Source: Taiwanofungus camphoratus (taxonomy: Eukaryota > Basidiomycota > Agaricomycetes > Polyporales > Taiwanofungaceae). Taken from it: a DNA stretch of 64,000 nucleotides. The stretch is taken from the NCBI GenBank assembly GCA_003999685.1, contig CP021231.1, positions 1,116,001-1,180,000 of the forward strand, in the 5' to 3' direction. Within the stretch, counting starts at the first letter, position 1, and the number at the start of each line of letters is the position of its first letter. The translations under genes were made by a program, and so were the position numbers. This document shows, one piece after another, positions 12,398 through 23,129 of this stretch. The notes beneath the pieces are model-generated. The model made no database searches and was not told where the DNA came from. It was given only the letters and a program-made list of their open reading frames with translations.

Positions 12398-14305
12398 CTA
12401 CAGACAATCGACGTTGGTATCCACATCATCGGTGTCACTCTGACTGCGACGAACTGTTACACGTCCCATTTTGCCAGAAGCGTTGGCGATCTCCCAAATT
12501 ACACATCCTACAACTTCGCTCAAGAGGCGAACGCCGTCCTCGTTCACATTAGCGCAGTCAGTCAGAGTAAGTTCCTTGATTTCGGCGTTGTAGTCGCGTC
12601 GCTCGACTAGACAGTCCCGCAAGAGTCCCAGCCTGAGTGCAGTTGGGTCTGATTCAAGAATACTGTTGCTCTTGTCCCGATAGAATGGAATGCTATCCAG
12701 CGTAAGCGCCTGCAGCTGAGGAAACAAGAACCGAGCGTTCGCTGTAAAATCAGGGTTTGTTTGCAGACCCAGTTTAAAAGGGAGAAAACAGTCTAGGAGC
12801 TCATACACGCATAGTGCTGAGACCTTGCGCATATGTCCAAAGGCCTTTTGCCAGGCTTCCTGCGACCCCCAGTGCATCCCAGATATCATGAGATGTTCAA
12901 CATTCGAGAGAGGCAGGCGTTCGCAGACAGTCGACACGGTGGTCCAGGTCGACTGTGCGCAAGAACCGACTTGTATCTCAATCGTTTTGCGGTTGCTTTC
13001 GGGGTCGCGGGAAAACCAATCATCGGGCGAGGCGCGAGCAGTATCCGCCTGAATGTAGACTTCCTTGTGGCCGCAACCGTTATATTTCACGCGCTCTACG
13101 ATCAGGGAGCACAGTCGCTGTGCACGGCAGGTCATTTTCGCAGCAAGACAAGAAGCTAAGTGCTCGAGGCCTATAGGGCTGAAGCATCTGAACGCAAAGG
13201 TTGTCTCTGTGGAGACAGAGAGGCAGTTGAGGAAGACTGCGCAGGGGAGAGGATCGGAGGTGATCTTGATCGAGCGCAGACAGGGCAAAGAAACGCATCG
13301 AGAAAGTGTCGACACTTCCAGAATATCCTGATGAGGCAGCATGCGGACTAGCTCGAGGGTTTCCAGAAGAGGCAGACGTTCCACAGCGTTGAGCATATCC
13401 GCCAACGGTGGCAGATCATCGTTATTCCACGTGTTAACGATCTTGAGGTGCGTTAGCCCGCAGGGCATGATTAAGTTACGCCACAGGCATGTACAGTACC
13501 AGAGTTCAAGACGCCGAAGATGCTGAGCCCCGTCTTGGAGAAGTAGCATGGAGTGCACCTGTTGATCGGTAACAAGTGTGTCTGCAGATTCTTCTGTGAC
13601 TACTAGAGTCTCGAGCAGAGGTGCGGGACCTTGCAATTTGTTCCATATTTTTACTAGGAGATTTGAGCAGGTTTCGAGACGAAGTTCCCGGATGCGGGGA
13701 ATTTCCTTTGAAACCAGTGCGAGAGGCTCTTCGCTGATGTGTAAGTGCATGTACACAATGACGGACAGCGGCACTTTCTGTGAACGTTTTAAAAATTCGG
13801 CGGGCCAGCCTCGGTCCGTCACCAAGATGTTACTCCAGAGTTTTGGACACCCGAGAGCAACAGCACGCCAACTGGAGCATACATGAGATATGTTGATCCA
13901 GGAGTAGTATCTGGTCGGTATTGGGGGGCAGTCTGCTTGAATTTGAGCAGCATGAAGGAGGAATATCTCCGCCAACAATTCGATAGGAAGAACAGAGATG
14001 GGTGCTAGCCCATTTAAACGATATTTTAGTCTCGACATTAGAGCGCCACACGCTGCCATATCATTTTCGATGGTTTTCCGTTCGGCATCTCGTCTATGTA
14101 TGTCTGCGGAGTTGCTCAATCTGTGAGCCTTCATCAGCACTCGCCAACATGTAGAGCTGAAAAGCATACGAAAAGTTTGTGCTGTACATCTTGATGATGA
14201 AATTGAAAGGGGGTTATGTTCACGGTGACTAGTGACTGGGGAGGCAGAGAAACAAGGGTTAACGTGCAGAACACACCCTCCTTGGTGGCTGAGCATGCGC
14301 ATCAT
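12398..14305 (-). CDS. F-box protein with leucine-rich C-terminal region
   Basis: A single long open frame of up to 635 residues. The F-box is seen at about residues 96-150 (ISVLPIELLAEIF, then SHVCSSWRAVALGCPKLW). It is preceded by the charged helix RDAERKTIENDMAACGALMSRLK that often precedes the F-box in Agaricomycete proteins. The rest is an irregular leucine-rich series, consistent with substrate recognition in an SCF ubiquitin ligase. F-box proteins are greatly expanded in mushrooms. The true start is probably the ATG at residue 47 (MLFSSTCWRVL) or one shortly after it, because the first 46 residues are low quality and rich in Cys, Ser and His. Its target cannot be inferred. Upstream, a divergent 300 bp region is shared with the BAG gene. 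Confidence 0.8.
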   Translation of the reverse strand: MMRMLSHQGGCVLHVNPCFSASPVTSHREHNPLSISSSRCTAQTFRMLFSSTCWRVLMKAHRLSNSADIHRRDAERKTIENDMAACGALMSRLKYRLNGLAPISVLPIELLAEIFLLHAAQIQADCPPIPTRYYSWINISHVCSSWRAVALGCPKLWSNILVTDRGWPAEFLKRSQKVPLSVIVYMHLHISEEPLALVSKEIPRIRELRLETCSNLLVKIWNKLQGPAPLLETLVVTEESADTLVTDQQVHSMLLLQDGAQHLRRLELWYCTCLWRNLIMPCGLTHLKIVNTWNNDDLPPLADMLNAVERLPLLETLELVRMLPHQDILEVSTLSRCVSLPCLRSIKITSDPLPCAVFLNCLSVSTETTFAFRCFSPIGLEHLASCLAAKMTCRAQRLCSLIVERVKYNGCGHKEVYIQADTARASPDDWFSRDPESNRKTIEIQVGSCAQSTWTTVSTVCERLPLSNVEHLMISGMHWGSQEAWQKAFGHMRKVSALCVYELLDCFLPFKLGLQTNPDFTANARFLFPQLQALTLDSIPFYRDKSNSILESDPTALRLGLLRDCLVERRDYNAEIKELTLTDCANVNEDGVRLLSEVVGCVIWEIANASGKMGRVTVRRSQSDTDDVDTNVDCL

Positions 14306-14376
14306 GTGACCGTTCCACTGGCCACTGGCCCATTAGACGCGTGTGTCAGCAGAAATGAGTCAGGGCCAAGGTGCTG

Positions 14377-14524
14377 GAACGTTCCGCTGGAGTCTCCAAG
14401 TGCCGACGTCGCCCGACGCCTCTCGACGCCAACCATGACGGCTCCCGACGCTTCTAGAACGTTTCCCGCGCCAGTCTCCCTGCCCTCGAACCACCGGGAA
14501 TCTCCTCCCTAGGTATGTATATAT
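14377..14524 (+). promoter_or_regulatory. Heat-shock elements and TATA box of the BAG gene
   Basis: GAAcgTTC lies at 14377-14384, and TTCtaGAAcgTTt lies at 14452-14464, giving two or three alternating GAA/TTC pentamers with correct 2-base spacing. A TATATAT box is at 14518-14524, 69 bp before the start codon at 14593. Alternating nGAAn units are the known HSF1 binding pattern, and BAG proteins are Hsp70 co-chaperones, so heat induction is a reasonable inference. Confidence 0.55.
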
Positions 14525-14592
14525 CCCGTCTCGTCTCCTGCCTCCTAATCTCCAACTCATTTTACACGGTGTCGCAAGCTTCCATATCAATC

Positions 14593-17328
14593 ATGTTCAG
14601 TCACAACCCATACACGTCCTACTCATCCCGCGCTGAGCCCGCGTACCACGACACCGAGTACCTGCGCGCCCTTGCCCACGAGCGCGCTGCCCGCCGTGCC
14701 CAGGAGGAGGCCAGCGAACGTGTCGCACGCGCCCGCCTCGCGCACCAGGCGTACTCACCGTACAACCCCTACGACTACGAGCTCGATGCATATGACAACG
14801 AGTTCGGGGATGGTTACCCCGCCGGTGCATACGGATACTCGGTGACGCCCTGCCAGAAGAGGGCGCTAATGGAGGAGCAGCGCCGAAGGGAGATTCTTGA
14901 GCGAGAGAGGGCGCGCAAGTTCGAGCAGGAACAGATAAGGCTCGAGACGGAGGAGCGGTGGCGCAGAATTATCGAAGAAGAGCGCCGCAGAAGGATGGAA
15001 GAGGAGGAGCTGAGGCGCCTCCTTGAGGAAGAACAGAGACGGAGAGACGAGGAGCTGCGGGCGCGCTGGCGCGCGGACCCGTACGACCCGTTCCTCCGCA
15101 GTTTCGGCTGGAGGCCCGTGCGTGCGGACGAGGACGAGGTGGTGAGTGCGCTCTAGTATTCGGTACTTTTGGGTCGCAGTGACTGACCTATAATTGTGCA
15201 GGATTCGCGTACTAGCCGCGCTCCCCTCCGCTCGCACACTGCGTCCCCGCCCCCGCGGCGCCGACGCATGCCCACCCAGTCTGGATACTTGCATCCGGAC
15301 TACGTATACGAGACTGGCCCCACCTCACGTTCGGCTTCGATGCCTCCTCGGGCGCCGAGCAAGCCCGGGAGCATCCCCATCAAAGTATCCTCCCCCAAAT
15401 GCCAGCCGTCGCCCAGGACTCCTTCTCCGCTCTCAAAGCCAGGTCTCACGCGGGAGGTCGCTGCGACGCTCGAGCAACATGACGCCGCGCGGAAGATTCA
15501 AAAAGTTTTTCGCGCCCACATCGCGCGCAGACATGCTCTGCAGGCGATTGCCGACCTGCGCGTACGATTCGCCGCGCTCCGGGCAGGATTTGTCGCCCCC
15601 ACGGTGCTTGACTTCGCCCTACATAGCGGACAGGTTTCCGTTCCTGTCGATCCCGACGTGCTCTCTCTTGTACACACTCCCCCTGCGGAGGAGACCGAGC
15701 GGCCTGTGCGTGAGGGAGTAGAGGAGGGGGAAGGGCGGCCGATGCTCGCGTACACCACGGCGAACGCGCCTGTACATGCGTACGAGGAGGAGCTGAACCG
15801 TTTGCTAGGCGCGTTGGACGCCGTGGAGAGCCGTGGAGACGCAGGCGTGCGAGAGGCGCGAAAGCAGCTCGTGAGGGAGGTGGAGAGCGAGGCGGAGAGG
15901 GTCGAGAAGCTGAAAAGCGCCGTCTGGCAATGGTGGATTGGGAAGCGGGAGCAGCTTGAAGCTGGTGAACCGGCATCGACGGACGCAGATAGGGAGGTCC
16001 GGCTTCAGGCATCTCCGACGGAAGGCGAGGTGATGGAAATGGAAGTCGCAGCAGAGTCCGGGTCGGATGTACTGGTCGAGGAGCATGCGATGGAGGATAG
16101 AGAGTCAGATGAAGAAAAGGAGTCCGATGTACAGATCGAAGTCGTCGACCCCGTCTCGGAGCCAGACACTTCAGCCTCGGTGTCCCGTGCTGAGCCTGCA
16201 GGCTCGCAGCCACAGGCAAGGAACGAGGTGGATGCAGAGCTCGCGATGGACTACGCACTGCAGTCGACGGACACTCGGACGTTGTCAGTACTCGAAGAAT
16301 TGCCTGACCTTGAGATGACGACTGACACCGACAAGGAGCCTGCTGAGCGAGACCGGTCGTCTCCTTTTCGCGCTCACGTAGAAGATATATTCGATGATAC
16401 AGTGCAAGACGGCCGGGAGTGGGAGCCTGAGATTGACGTTGTCGAGGCTGGGTACGAGTCGGATGATGAGCCCGAGAGCGTGACGAAGGTGGGGGAGAGC
16501 ATGGAGATTGAGTCGCCAAGGAGCCAGTCTCACAAGAAGGAGCTCGAGTCCTGGTCTGCTCCTGATGTGAAGAAGGTGGCTGATAAGGTTCAGGCTGATG
16601 AGGCAGGTGAGCCCATCGACACTGAGCTCACGCCTCTGCTCGAACAGCCATCAGCTCCCGACGCAAACGCTTCGAATGAACAGTCACAACCTACCCAATC
16701 AGATCATTCCTCACCTCCACACGACCGTCCTTCCTCGCCAGAGATCGTCAGTGCGAAATCGGAACCCTCAGCCAATCAAGGCCAGGAACAACAATCCGAG
16801 TCCCCTGTTCACCTGCATCCCGCACTCTCGGGGTCCGTTCAGCCCGTCTCTGGCTCGTCGGTGCGCGTGTCACCCTCCACGTCCCAGTCTCCGCCATCCG
16901 ATCAGAATCAGGACTCAGTACCCGCCCTGGTTGATGTCGAGATGGTCGAGCATCCTGCGGTGTCACCTGCCCCCGTGTCCGAGGCAGATCTCGCGCACGT
17001 ACATGAGCAGCTGCCTTCGCCTATCACCGAGGAGCCCGATGCGGAGGCCGACGCACAGCGCGTACGCCCTGCGACCCCAGTGCTGAGCCATGCACCGCTC
17101 GACGGAGATAGCGAGCCGGAGTTAGAGGTGGACGATGTACGCACGCCGCCTGTGCATGGTGCGGAGGTTCCAGACGTGCAGCCGCCCTTGATTGTCGTCA
17201 CGCCAGTGGATGTGGAGGAGCCGCCGGCAGGGGAGTTAGTGCCTGACGGGGAAGAGGAAAAGAAGGGGGTGAGGCCGTCGTTAGTGAATCAGGATTGGAG
17301 AGAGGTCGAGGAGTTTGATATGTTCTAA
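14593..17328 (+). CDS. IQ-motif and BAG-domain protein
   Basis: Two exons, 14593-15141 and 15202-17328, joined by a 60 nt intron, encode 891 residues. The N-terminus is Tyr/Ala-rich. It is followed by a highly charged Glu/Arg coiled coil at about residues 90-165. An IQ calmodulin-binding motif sits near 276-300 (ARKIQKVFRAHIARR). A BAG domain sits at about 377-440 (NRLLGALDAVES to WQWWIGKREQ). The C-terminal 450 residues are acidic and disordered, rich in Ser, Glu and Pro. BAG domains bind the Hsp70 ATPase domain and promote nucleotide exchange. The IQ motif suggests calmodulin control. The gene runs convergent with SRPBCC copy 1, whose stop is about 215 bp away. Domain calls are clear. The cellular role is inferred. 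Confidence 0.88.
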
Positions 17329-17543
17329 GTGGGGAAGCAGTCTTGTCTTGCATCACATTCACGTTTGTATTTGTGGTCTTTGTACATTATGTGACGTATA
17401 TTATCCCTGCTGTTTTCGGTCAATGCATGTACATTACAAGATACCCTACGAAATAGCTGTCGATAGGGCGTTAGGGATGCTAGATGTTACAGTCTGGAAA
17501 GGGGTATGCAGCACAAGCCGAACACATCAAGCTGAGGCTATTG

Positions 17544-18191
17544 CTAGAGCTGTTCTGCTCTGCTCTTGAGCCCTCGCGCGACGGCCTCAAAGCCCTCATC
17601 CAGCCCCGCCCGGAAGAACCACCGCACGAGCCACGCGCCAGGCCCTGCCATCACCTCCCGCGTCTCGTACAGTGTCTTCCCGTCCTCTACCGTACTCAGC
17701 GCCTGCCACCGCTCTGCGCGGAGAAACCACCGCGGCATGAGGTTCACCCATGCAACACGGTGCGCGTCGGGGTCGACTGCGCTGATGCGCTCCAGCGGGC
17801 GCGAAGTGGGCTTATGCGAGGTATCGGACGTGGGGGGGATGTGCACCTCCATGAGGAGGTACACCCCTTCACGAGGCGTTTGATCTGGAAGCGGCTTGGA
17901 CGACGAGTCGACGATGGTCATGGCGTGGCTGGGCGCGGCAGAGATCAGAGACGGACTCGAGATCGGTCCGTGAAACGCACACAAACGTGTTCCTGCACAA
18001 CGAGAACGGATTAAGTCAAGTAGAGGGGCATGCAAGCTAGTACGGAAGTGGAGACACTAGGCTGCGCACCACTCTGAATACGACTGAAAGTTGAGGAGGA
18101 TGTCCCAGACTTTTTCAATGGGCGCATCAATCACAGCTGAAGCGCTAAGCGTGATGACGCCCACCTCAGCTGGAAGAGGGAGATTGGACAT
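17544..18191 (-). CDS. SRPBCC-fold (polyketide cyclase/START-like) protein, copy 1
   Basis: Three exons (18191-18070, 17992-17981, 17928-17544) total 519 nt, encoding 172 residues in one frame. The middle exon is only 12 nt. The start of the fold is seen in SASAVIDAPIEKVWDILLNF with YSEW following. The end of the fold is seen in RAERWQALSTVEDGKTLYETREV plus a C-terminal helix. This is the pattern of SRPBCC hydrophobic-ligand-binding proteins related to COQ10 and polyketide cyclases. The ligand is unknown. The start at 18191 matches the position used in copy 2 at 23.9 kb. The two paralogues share exon structure and orientation and lie about 5 kb apart, so a local duplication is likely. Confidence 0.8.
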
Positions 18192-19257
18192 AGCTCGCAG
18201 TTCAAGATTGCAGGGTAAGTACTCGTATTGGGTGAACCGATCACTCGAAGTGAGAGCCGAGGTCACGCATAATCTTCGGGATTCTGGCTGTCCTTTGCTG
18301 TACGGTATGATCACTGCTCAATAAGCATCAAACCACCATGAGGCCATGACCACACATTGTGGTGGTTTTCGAGCGTCCAAGCATCTGCCAGTCAAACGGG
18401 GAACACCGGTATGTGAGCTGTATGAACGCGCTCGCAAATTGAACGGCAATACGGCTATCACTTTCAACACGGACATCCTTACTCAAGGGTTGAAGCAGAC
18501 ACCCCTCATTCTAGGCCAGCCATAATGGTACAAAGGTAGGTCCCTTTGAGACTTGCAACCTTGTGCGCTTATTGTATCAGGCCCTTACCCCTAAGGCCAG
18601 GGCGTCTCGTATATTATTGGCGACTGCGTGGACGCGCCGTGGGAGTAAACCACACCGCAGAAGCTCCTGTCTGCCACAACTTCCAAGAACAATCAACAAA
18701 GCTTACTCGTTATTGCTGCATGCGGAACTATATATGCTCCGCGATAAACAGGCCTTGTTACCCTGTACCAGCTTATAGTCCTCAAGAAACGACCAGACCT
18801 TGGTCTTGTCCAGCAGATTCTGCCTACCATTCGCCTTGGTCTCCTGCACCCTAGCTTCTCGTAGCAACATCTGAGTTAGTCGTCTCCGCTTATCTCGTTC
18901 AGACCCTTGAGGTCACGCTGAAACGTGCAGCGCTCCAGCTGCAACGATGAATAACTGGTAAGAGAACATAGAAAACCTTGCCATTCTTGTCATGCCTATT
19001 ATCCCTTCGATTGGTAGTCATGATTTCAATGCGGAAGCAAGGAAGGGCGACGTTTCGCTGGCAAGCCCATCCTGTCGGTCACACCAGAAGGTCTTTCGTG
19101 CATTCTGTTAATTTGCCTGGTAGTGCTATCGCATAAAATCCCTCAGCAACTCAAACCAATAGTCAGCACTCAGTCCCGCGTCCACCGACCTTTTGGATGC
19201 CCTGGACTGAACCCAAAGAGCAAGGCATCACGTCATGTGGGAAGACTTGCACGTATC
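18192..19257. other. Intergenic region without a supported gene
   Basis: No domain-bearing frame is visible. A small inverted repeat (AAACCACCA near 18330 and TGGTGGTTT near 18360) lies just upstream of SRPBCC copy 1. The part close to 19257 presumably contains the F-box gene promoter. Confidence 0.35.
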
Positions 19258-21677
19258 ATGGATATGCCATTGGACATATTCATCGAAGTGAGGACCTCTG
19301 TTCGGTTCACAGCTCGGAGCACTAAGTGTATACTGTGTCCTTCTGGCAGATTGCAGTACACTTGGATCCACGGGACATCCTCAATCTTTCGCGACTCAAT
19401 AAACGTTTTCGATCTATTCTCATGTCTAAGCAGTCACGATATATCTGGATAACTTCCCGGAAGAACGTACCTGGTCTCCCAGACTGTCCGTCAGTCCTCA
19501 GTGAACCCAAATATGTGTCCCTTGTTTTTGATCGATACTGCCTCGTACGTCCCCTCTTGTCCATTAGCGCACCGTATTCCAATATTCTAGTTTATGCAGG
19601 CATGCGGTGTCGGGCGTTCGGTGAATGTAAATTATGGTCTCGGGGTAAGATTCTGTAAGGCATGCTACAGGGAAAAGTAGGTGTTTCTCCTCTCTGTCTC
19701 TCCATGAACATCTCTAGAGCTGGCAAGTACTCAGTGTTAAAGACGGAACAACGCTCATGGAGTCGCTTCAAATCCAAATGAGTACTTTCATTTACACGTT
19801 GTTGCCGCGAGAGTGTGGTACAATTTTGCATCATCTTCGATTCTGCACCTACTCATATCCCACGTTATTTAGTTTCCGAATTTCAGTCCATACGCGATGC
19901 GTTAGACCACACTGAGAACGACCGATATTGCAAAGCCGAATTCATGAAAGTAGCAAGACAATATGTACTCTTGGCCCCTGATGCTAGTATCCAGATCAAA
20001 TTCGTTGAATGGCGTAGATGTTTTGTTGCACAAATGGCAAAGGTCAGTTGAATTCATGCTGATGATGATCCTCATCATTGACATTAGTACCAGCTCAATT
20101 GTGACCTGATTCAATGGGAACAGTCCGTTGCGAACCAAAGGACGGGGTTAAATGGTAAAATACGAGCAAGTAGGAACGCAAGGTATGTGACACATTCAGA
20201 ATCGCTCACGTTTTAGACACGTTGGAACAACCCCAGGCTAATACTAGACCAGCATCATAGCCAAACTAAGAGACCTGGGCTATATCGAGCAAGATCTTCC
20301 TCAATGCAACAAGGCATGGAGGAAATTGGTGAACCAACCGAAAGAACTCACACCGCGCAGTACGGAAGCATTTATTCGATCGGGTTGATGTCGTGAACTG
20401 ACTAATAATGCTAATTAGTCTGGGATAACATACGTCCGAAGCTGGAGACGTTGATCCAACATATGCATGAGAGTTACTGTCTTAAGAAATGTGATTATTC
20501 GCAAGCTGGAGCACCACGAATTGGGCCGATGGGACAACAGCGATTACACACCCATTATCTCGCTCTGGTCAACAATACTGACTTTGGAACGCCTCTGCCT
20601 AACTTTGTTACTTTCTGCGATCTTGCTGGCGTTAAGCGGCTTCTAGACATGGATGACGACTCTTTCTACAGTGATCAAACGCAGTCTCGGCTCGTTTTTA
20701 CTTTACAGGCAGTAACAGAGGAGCATATTCTGAGAGTCAAACGTTGGTTGGCTTGTAAACAATGGTCTTATAATGCGGTATACAGTTTTGAGACCAACGA
20801 CTGGATCCTTGCGCGGGCTTCCTCGCTATTCTTCTGCGCATGCCATAGATGCCCTTCACTCCCGTATCCTAATATATACGAGCATTTTCATGCAGAACAC
20901 CCGCTCACTCCTTGGACTTGGAATCACATCTACTTGGAAAGGTTATTACCTCGGAGAATCCTTGTCGCGGTCGGCCTGCCTGAAGATACGAGTTTGTCTT
21001 ATGCTGATGAACTTGTGCATACGGGGCGACTTTATTGCTTTTGTGGAGATCCCCGCCTCCCGCCGCCCGCAAATTGTAGTTGGGCTGCTCTGGTCAGACT
21101 TTGTCATGTGTTGAGTGAGCTATGTGGCTGACTAGACTCCCGAAGATTACTCATATAAAGGAAGAGAACATTTGGTATCGTACCATGAGCAAGTCAAAGT
21201 TCGTTTTCTTTCTATTTCTCTTGCATTGGCAACAAGTTTGATAGTGTCTCCTCACCAGGGCATCTCACATAACTGTCTACAACGACCATGACATCACCAG
21301 CAATATGCCTTGTTATAAGCTTCTGAGTCCAGAAGAGACCTTCGACAGTGCACAAGCCAGTGTCACTACAAACGAAGAGCTTCTCGCGACCATCACTACT
21401 GCCTTGCGCGCGAACGGCTCCCGCAGGCCTAGCTGCTATAAATGCCTCCGTCTGGTTCCTTACGAACAGTGGTCAAACGCGTCTCTACCTCGAAATGCAA
21501 ACATGATTGCATACCATATGAGAGCGAAGTCAGTATGTTCAGCCTGTATCGTTTGCGGGACATATGCATACTGACATCGCAACTAGGCACCATGTTGAGG
21601 TCTTGAAGACGGAGGATTTGTTCCCTGACCCTGCGGAGGTTGAAGCAGAGTACCTGCAACCTGCATCCCCCGCGTGA
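19258..21677 (+). CDS. F-box protein of the large Agaricomycete zinc-ribbon type
   Basis: Exon 1 (19258-19287), exon 2 (19350-19544) and exon 3 (19600 to about 19676) join in frame. They give MDMPLDIFIE, the F-box core (HLDPRDILNLSRLNKRFRSI, then WITSRKNVPGLP), and a paired Cys motif (ACGVGRSV...FCKAC). Later exons include about 19836-20040 and about 20451-21100 (ending PPANCSWAALV). The final part, to the TGA at 21675-21677, includes DHDITS, CYKCLRLVP and HMRAK joined across a 48 nt intron to HHVEVLKTEDLF. This N- and C-terminal signature is typical of a very large mushroom F-box family thought to act in SCF ligases. Internal exons between 19677 and 20450 are uncertain and a break there cannot be excluded. 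The gene lies between the two SRPBCC paralogues. Confidence 0.7.
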
Positions 21678-21930
21678 TGATATGGAATTCGGCTTCGGAT
21701 CAGTCATGCTGCACATATTTTCTGAGGAGCGCATCATTCCTTGTCGATTCTCACCTGGAGCCAATGGACGTACTGATCTTAAGTTTAGTATCGGTTCAAG
21801 TTAAGATATGCCTATCTCATCCTCGACTACATCACGTGACCATTGTCTGTCACGCTTACAGCAATTTGGCAGAGAGAAATACGAAGAAATCTATAGGCTA
21901 AAGACATAGCACGTAACTCAAAATTCCGCG

Positions 21931-21971
21931 ACCATCAAACTGTGCGGAAATGGCCTCTACAGTTTGATGGT
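21931..21971. repeat. Perfect 13-bp inverted repeat with 15-nt loop
   Basis: ACCATCAAACTGT at 21931-21943 is exactly complementary to ACAGTTTGATGGT at 21959-21971. It lies about 250 bp beyond the F-box gene stop codon, outside any gene. It could be a remnant of a small inverted-repeat element or part of a transcript 3' end. Confidence 0.6.
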
Positions 21972-22307
21972 GGCCGATTTTTCATTAAAGGCCTTCTTAG
22001 ATAGTTATAAGACCATCTTGTACGGAATTGAACATATTTGCTTAGATAAGCAACATGATACAATCATTTTCGTTTGAAGGTAGCGTTCGAGCAACTGCAT
22101 TAATTATGTCTAATCGACTTCTGAGGTGGCGCTCGCTGGGGATACGTGGAGTAGCCGGGCTCAACAACGTTCGGCAGTTACTGCCCACCGAACGCGTTAC
22201 ATTATTTTGATACATCGCTATATACTACAGAGGGAGGGACGGCGGGTAGCTAAAGTATCGCTACCGAGCATTGCCTATGGTTAGTGGCAATACTACTTTG
22301 ACGGAGT

Positions 22308-22403
22308 ATGTCCCTTACCTGGCGAGCAGTGCAAAAGACGAAGTAAAGAAAGGACAGGGGCCTTTCTTTTCGTCTTTTTTACCTGCCCGCCGAATTGGGA
22401 CAT
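22308..22403. repeat. Long imperfect fold-back (hairpin)
   Basis: The left arm begins with ATGTCCC at 22308. It includes GGCGAGCAG near 22321 and AAAAGACGAAgtaAAGAAAGG at 22333-22353. After a 7 nt loop the right arm runs CCTTTCTTTTCGTCTTTT (22361-22378), CTGCCCGCCG (22383-22392) and GGGACAT (22397-22403). About 35 base pairs form, with small bulges. No coding frame explains it. It could be a small-RNA precursor or a fold-back element. Which strand is transcribed, if any, is unknown. Confidence 0.55.
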
Positions 22404-22435
22404 CCGCTGCGGCTGTCGCACGAAAGGCAACAGGC

Positions 22436-22514
22436 AGGTCTCGCTACACGTGATGAGTGTAGGTCTCGCTGTTAGAGAGATCTAACAGGTCTCGCTGCTC
22501 TAACAGGTCTCGCT
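22436..22514 (+). repeat. Four copies of AGGTCTCGCT
   Basis: Exact copies of AGGTCTCGCT start at 22436, 22461, 22487 and 22505, and the last two are preceded by the same CTAAC. Spacing is 18 to 26 bases. The repeats immediately follow the fold-back at 22308-22403 and lie in non-coding DNA. Function is unknown. Confidence 0.65.
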
Positions 22515-22559
22515 ACCAGCGCGGCTTGGTAGGTTACGGCATTGCCAGTTGCAATGCGA

Positions 22560-23129
22560 ATTCGCCCGACTACCCAGTACTGAGCTGCCTCGCCGTCGAT
22601 TAGACTTATGTAACATAAATCTTAAATTCGATATATTCATGTAACTAATGCCTTAACAAACACTTGTCCGGCTGTTACACGTGATGGTCACACTGATAGT
22701 AGTCGAAAATGAGATGGGCATATCTTACTAGTGATGCAAACATACATTCCCGATTTCTCTCTCTCAATGTGAACACACGAACCACCTAACTTCGATGGCC
22801 TTGTGTCTACTCTGGCCTGTCCATTGTGAATTGTGACGTAGCACCTACGATAATATATTATAGGTTGGCAGCGTTTGGCTTCGGCATTGTAATAATAGAC
22901 TCATCGAAGTTCGGATGAGGAATATGGATTTAATTCGGCTACGAAGATGGTACGAAGAGACGAAAAACATGGGCAACACAATGCATTGGTATATATCATC
23001 GAGCAACAGAGAGAAAATCAACGCGGTCAATAGCTCTTGAACAAGATCTGACACATAAGCAACCTGGACACCTCCGGATCCAAATAGGAGATCCACAGAA
23101 TCTGTACCAGAGGTACCGGTACTGAGTAC
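22560..23129. other. Non-coding stretch between hairpin zone and SRPBCC copy 2
   Basis: AT-richer DNA with no supported gene. I see no strong repeat in it. Confidence 0.35.

Noticed and set aside
15446-16519. 357-codon frame antisense to the BAG gene
   Set aside because: It is a mirror of a GC-rich low-complexity coding region, with no domain of its own.
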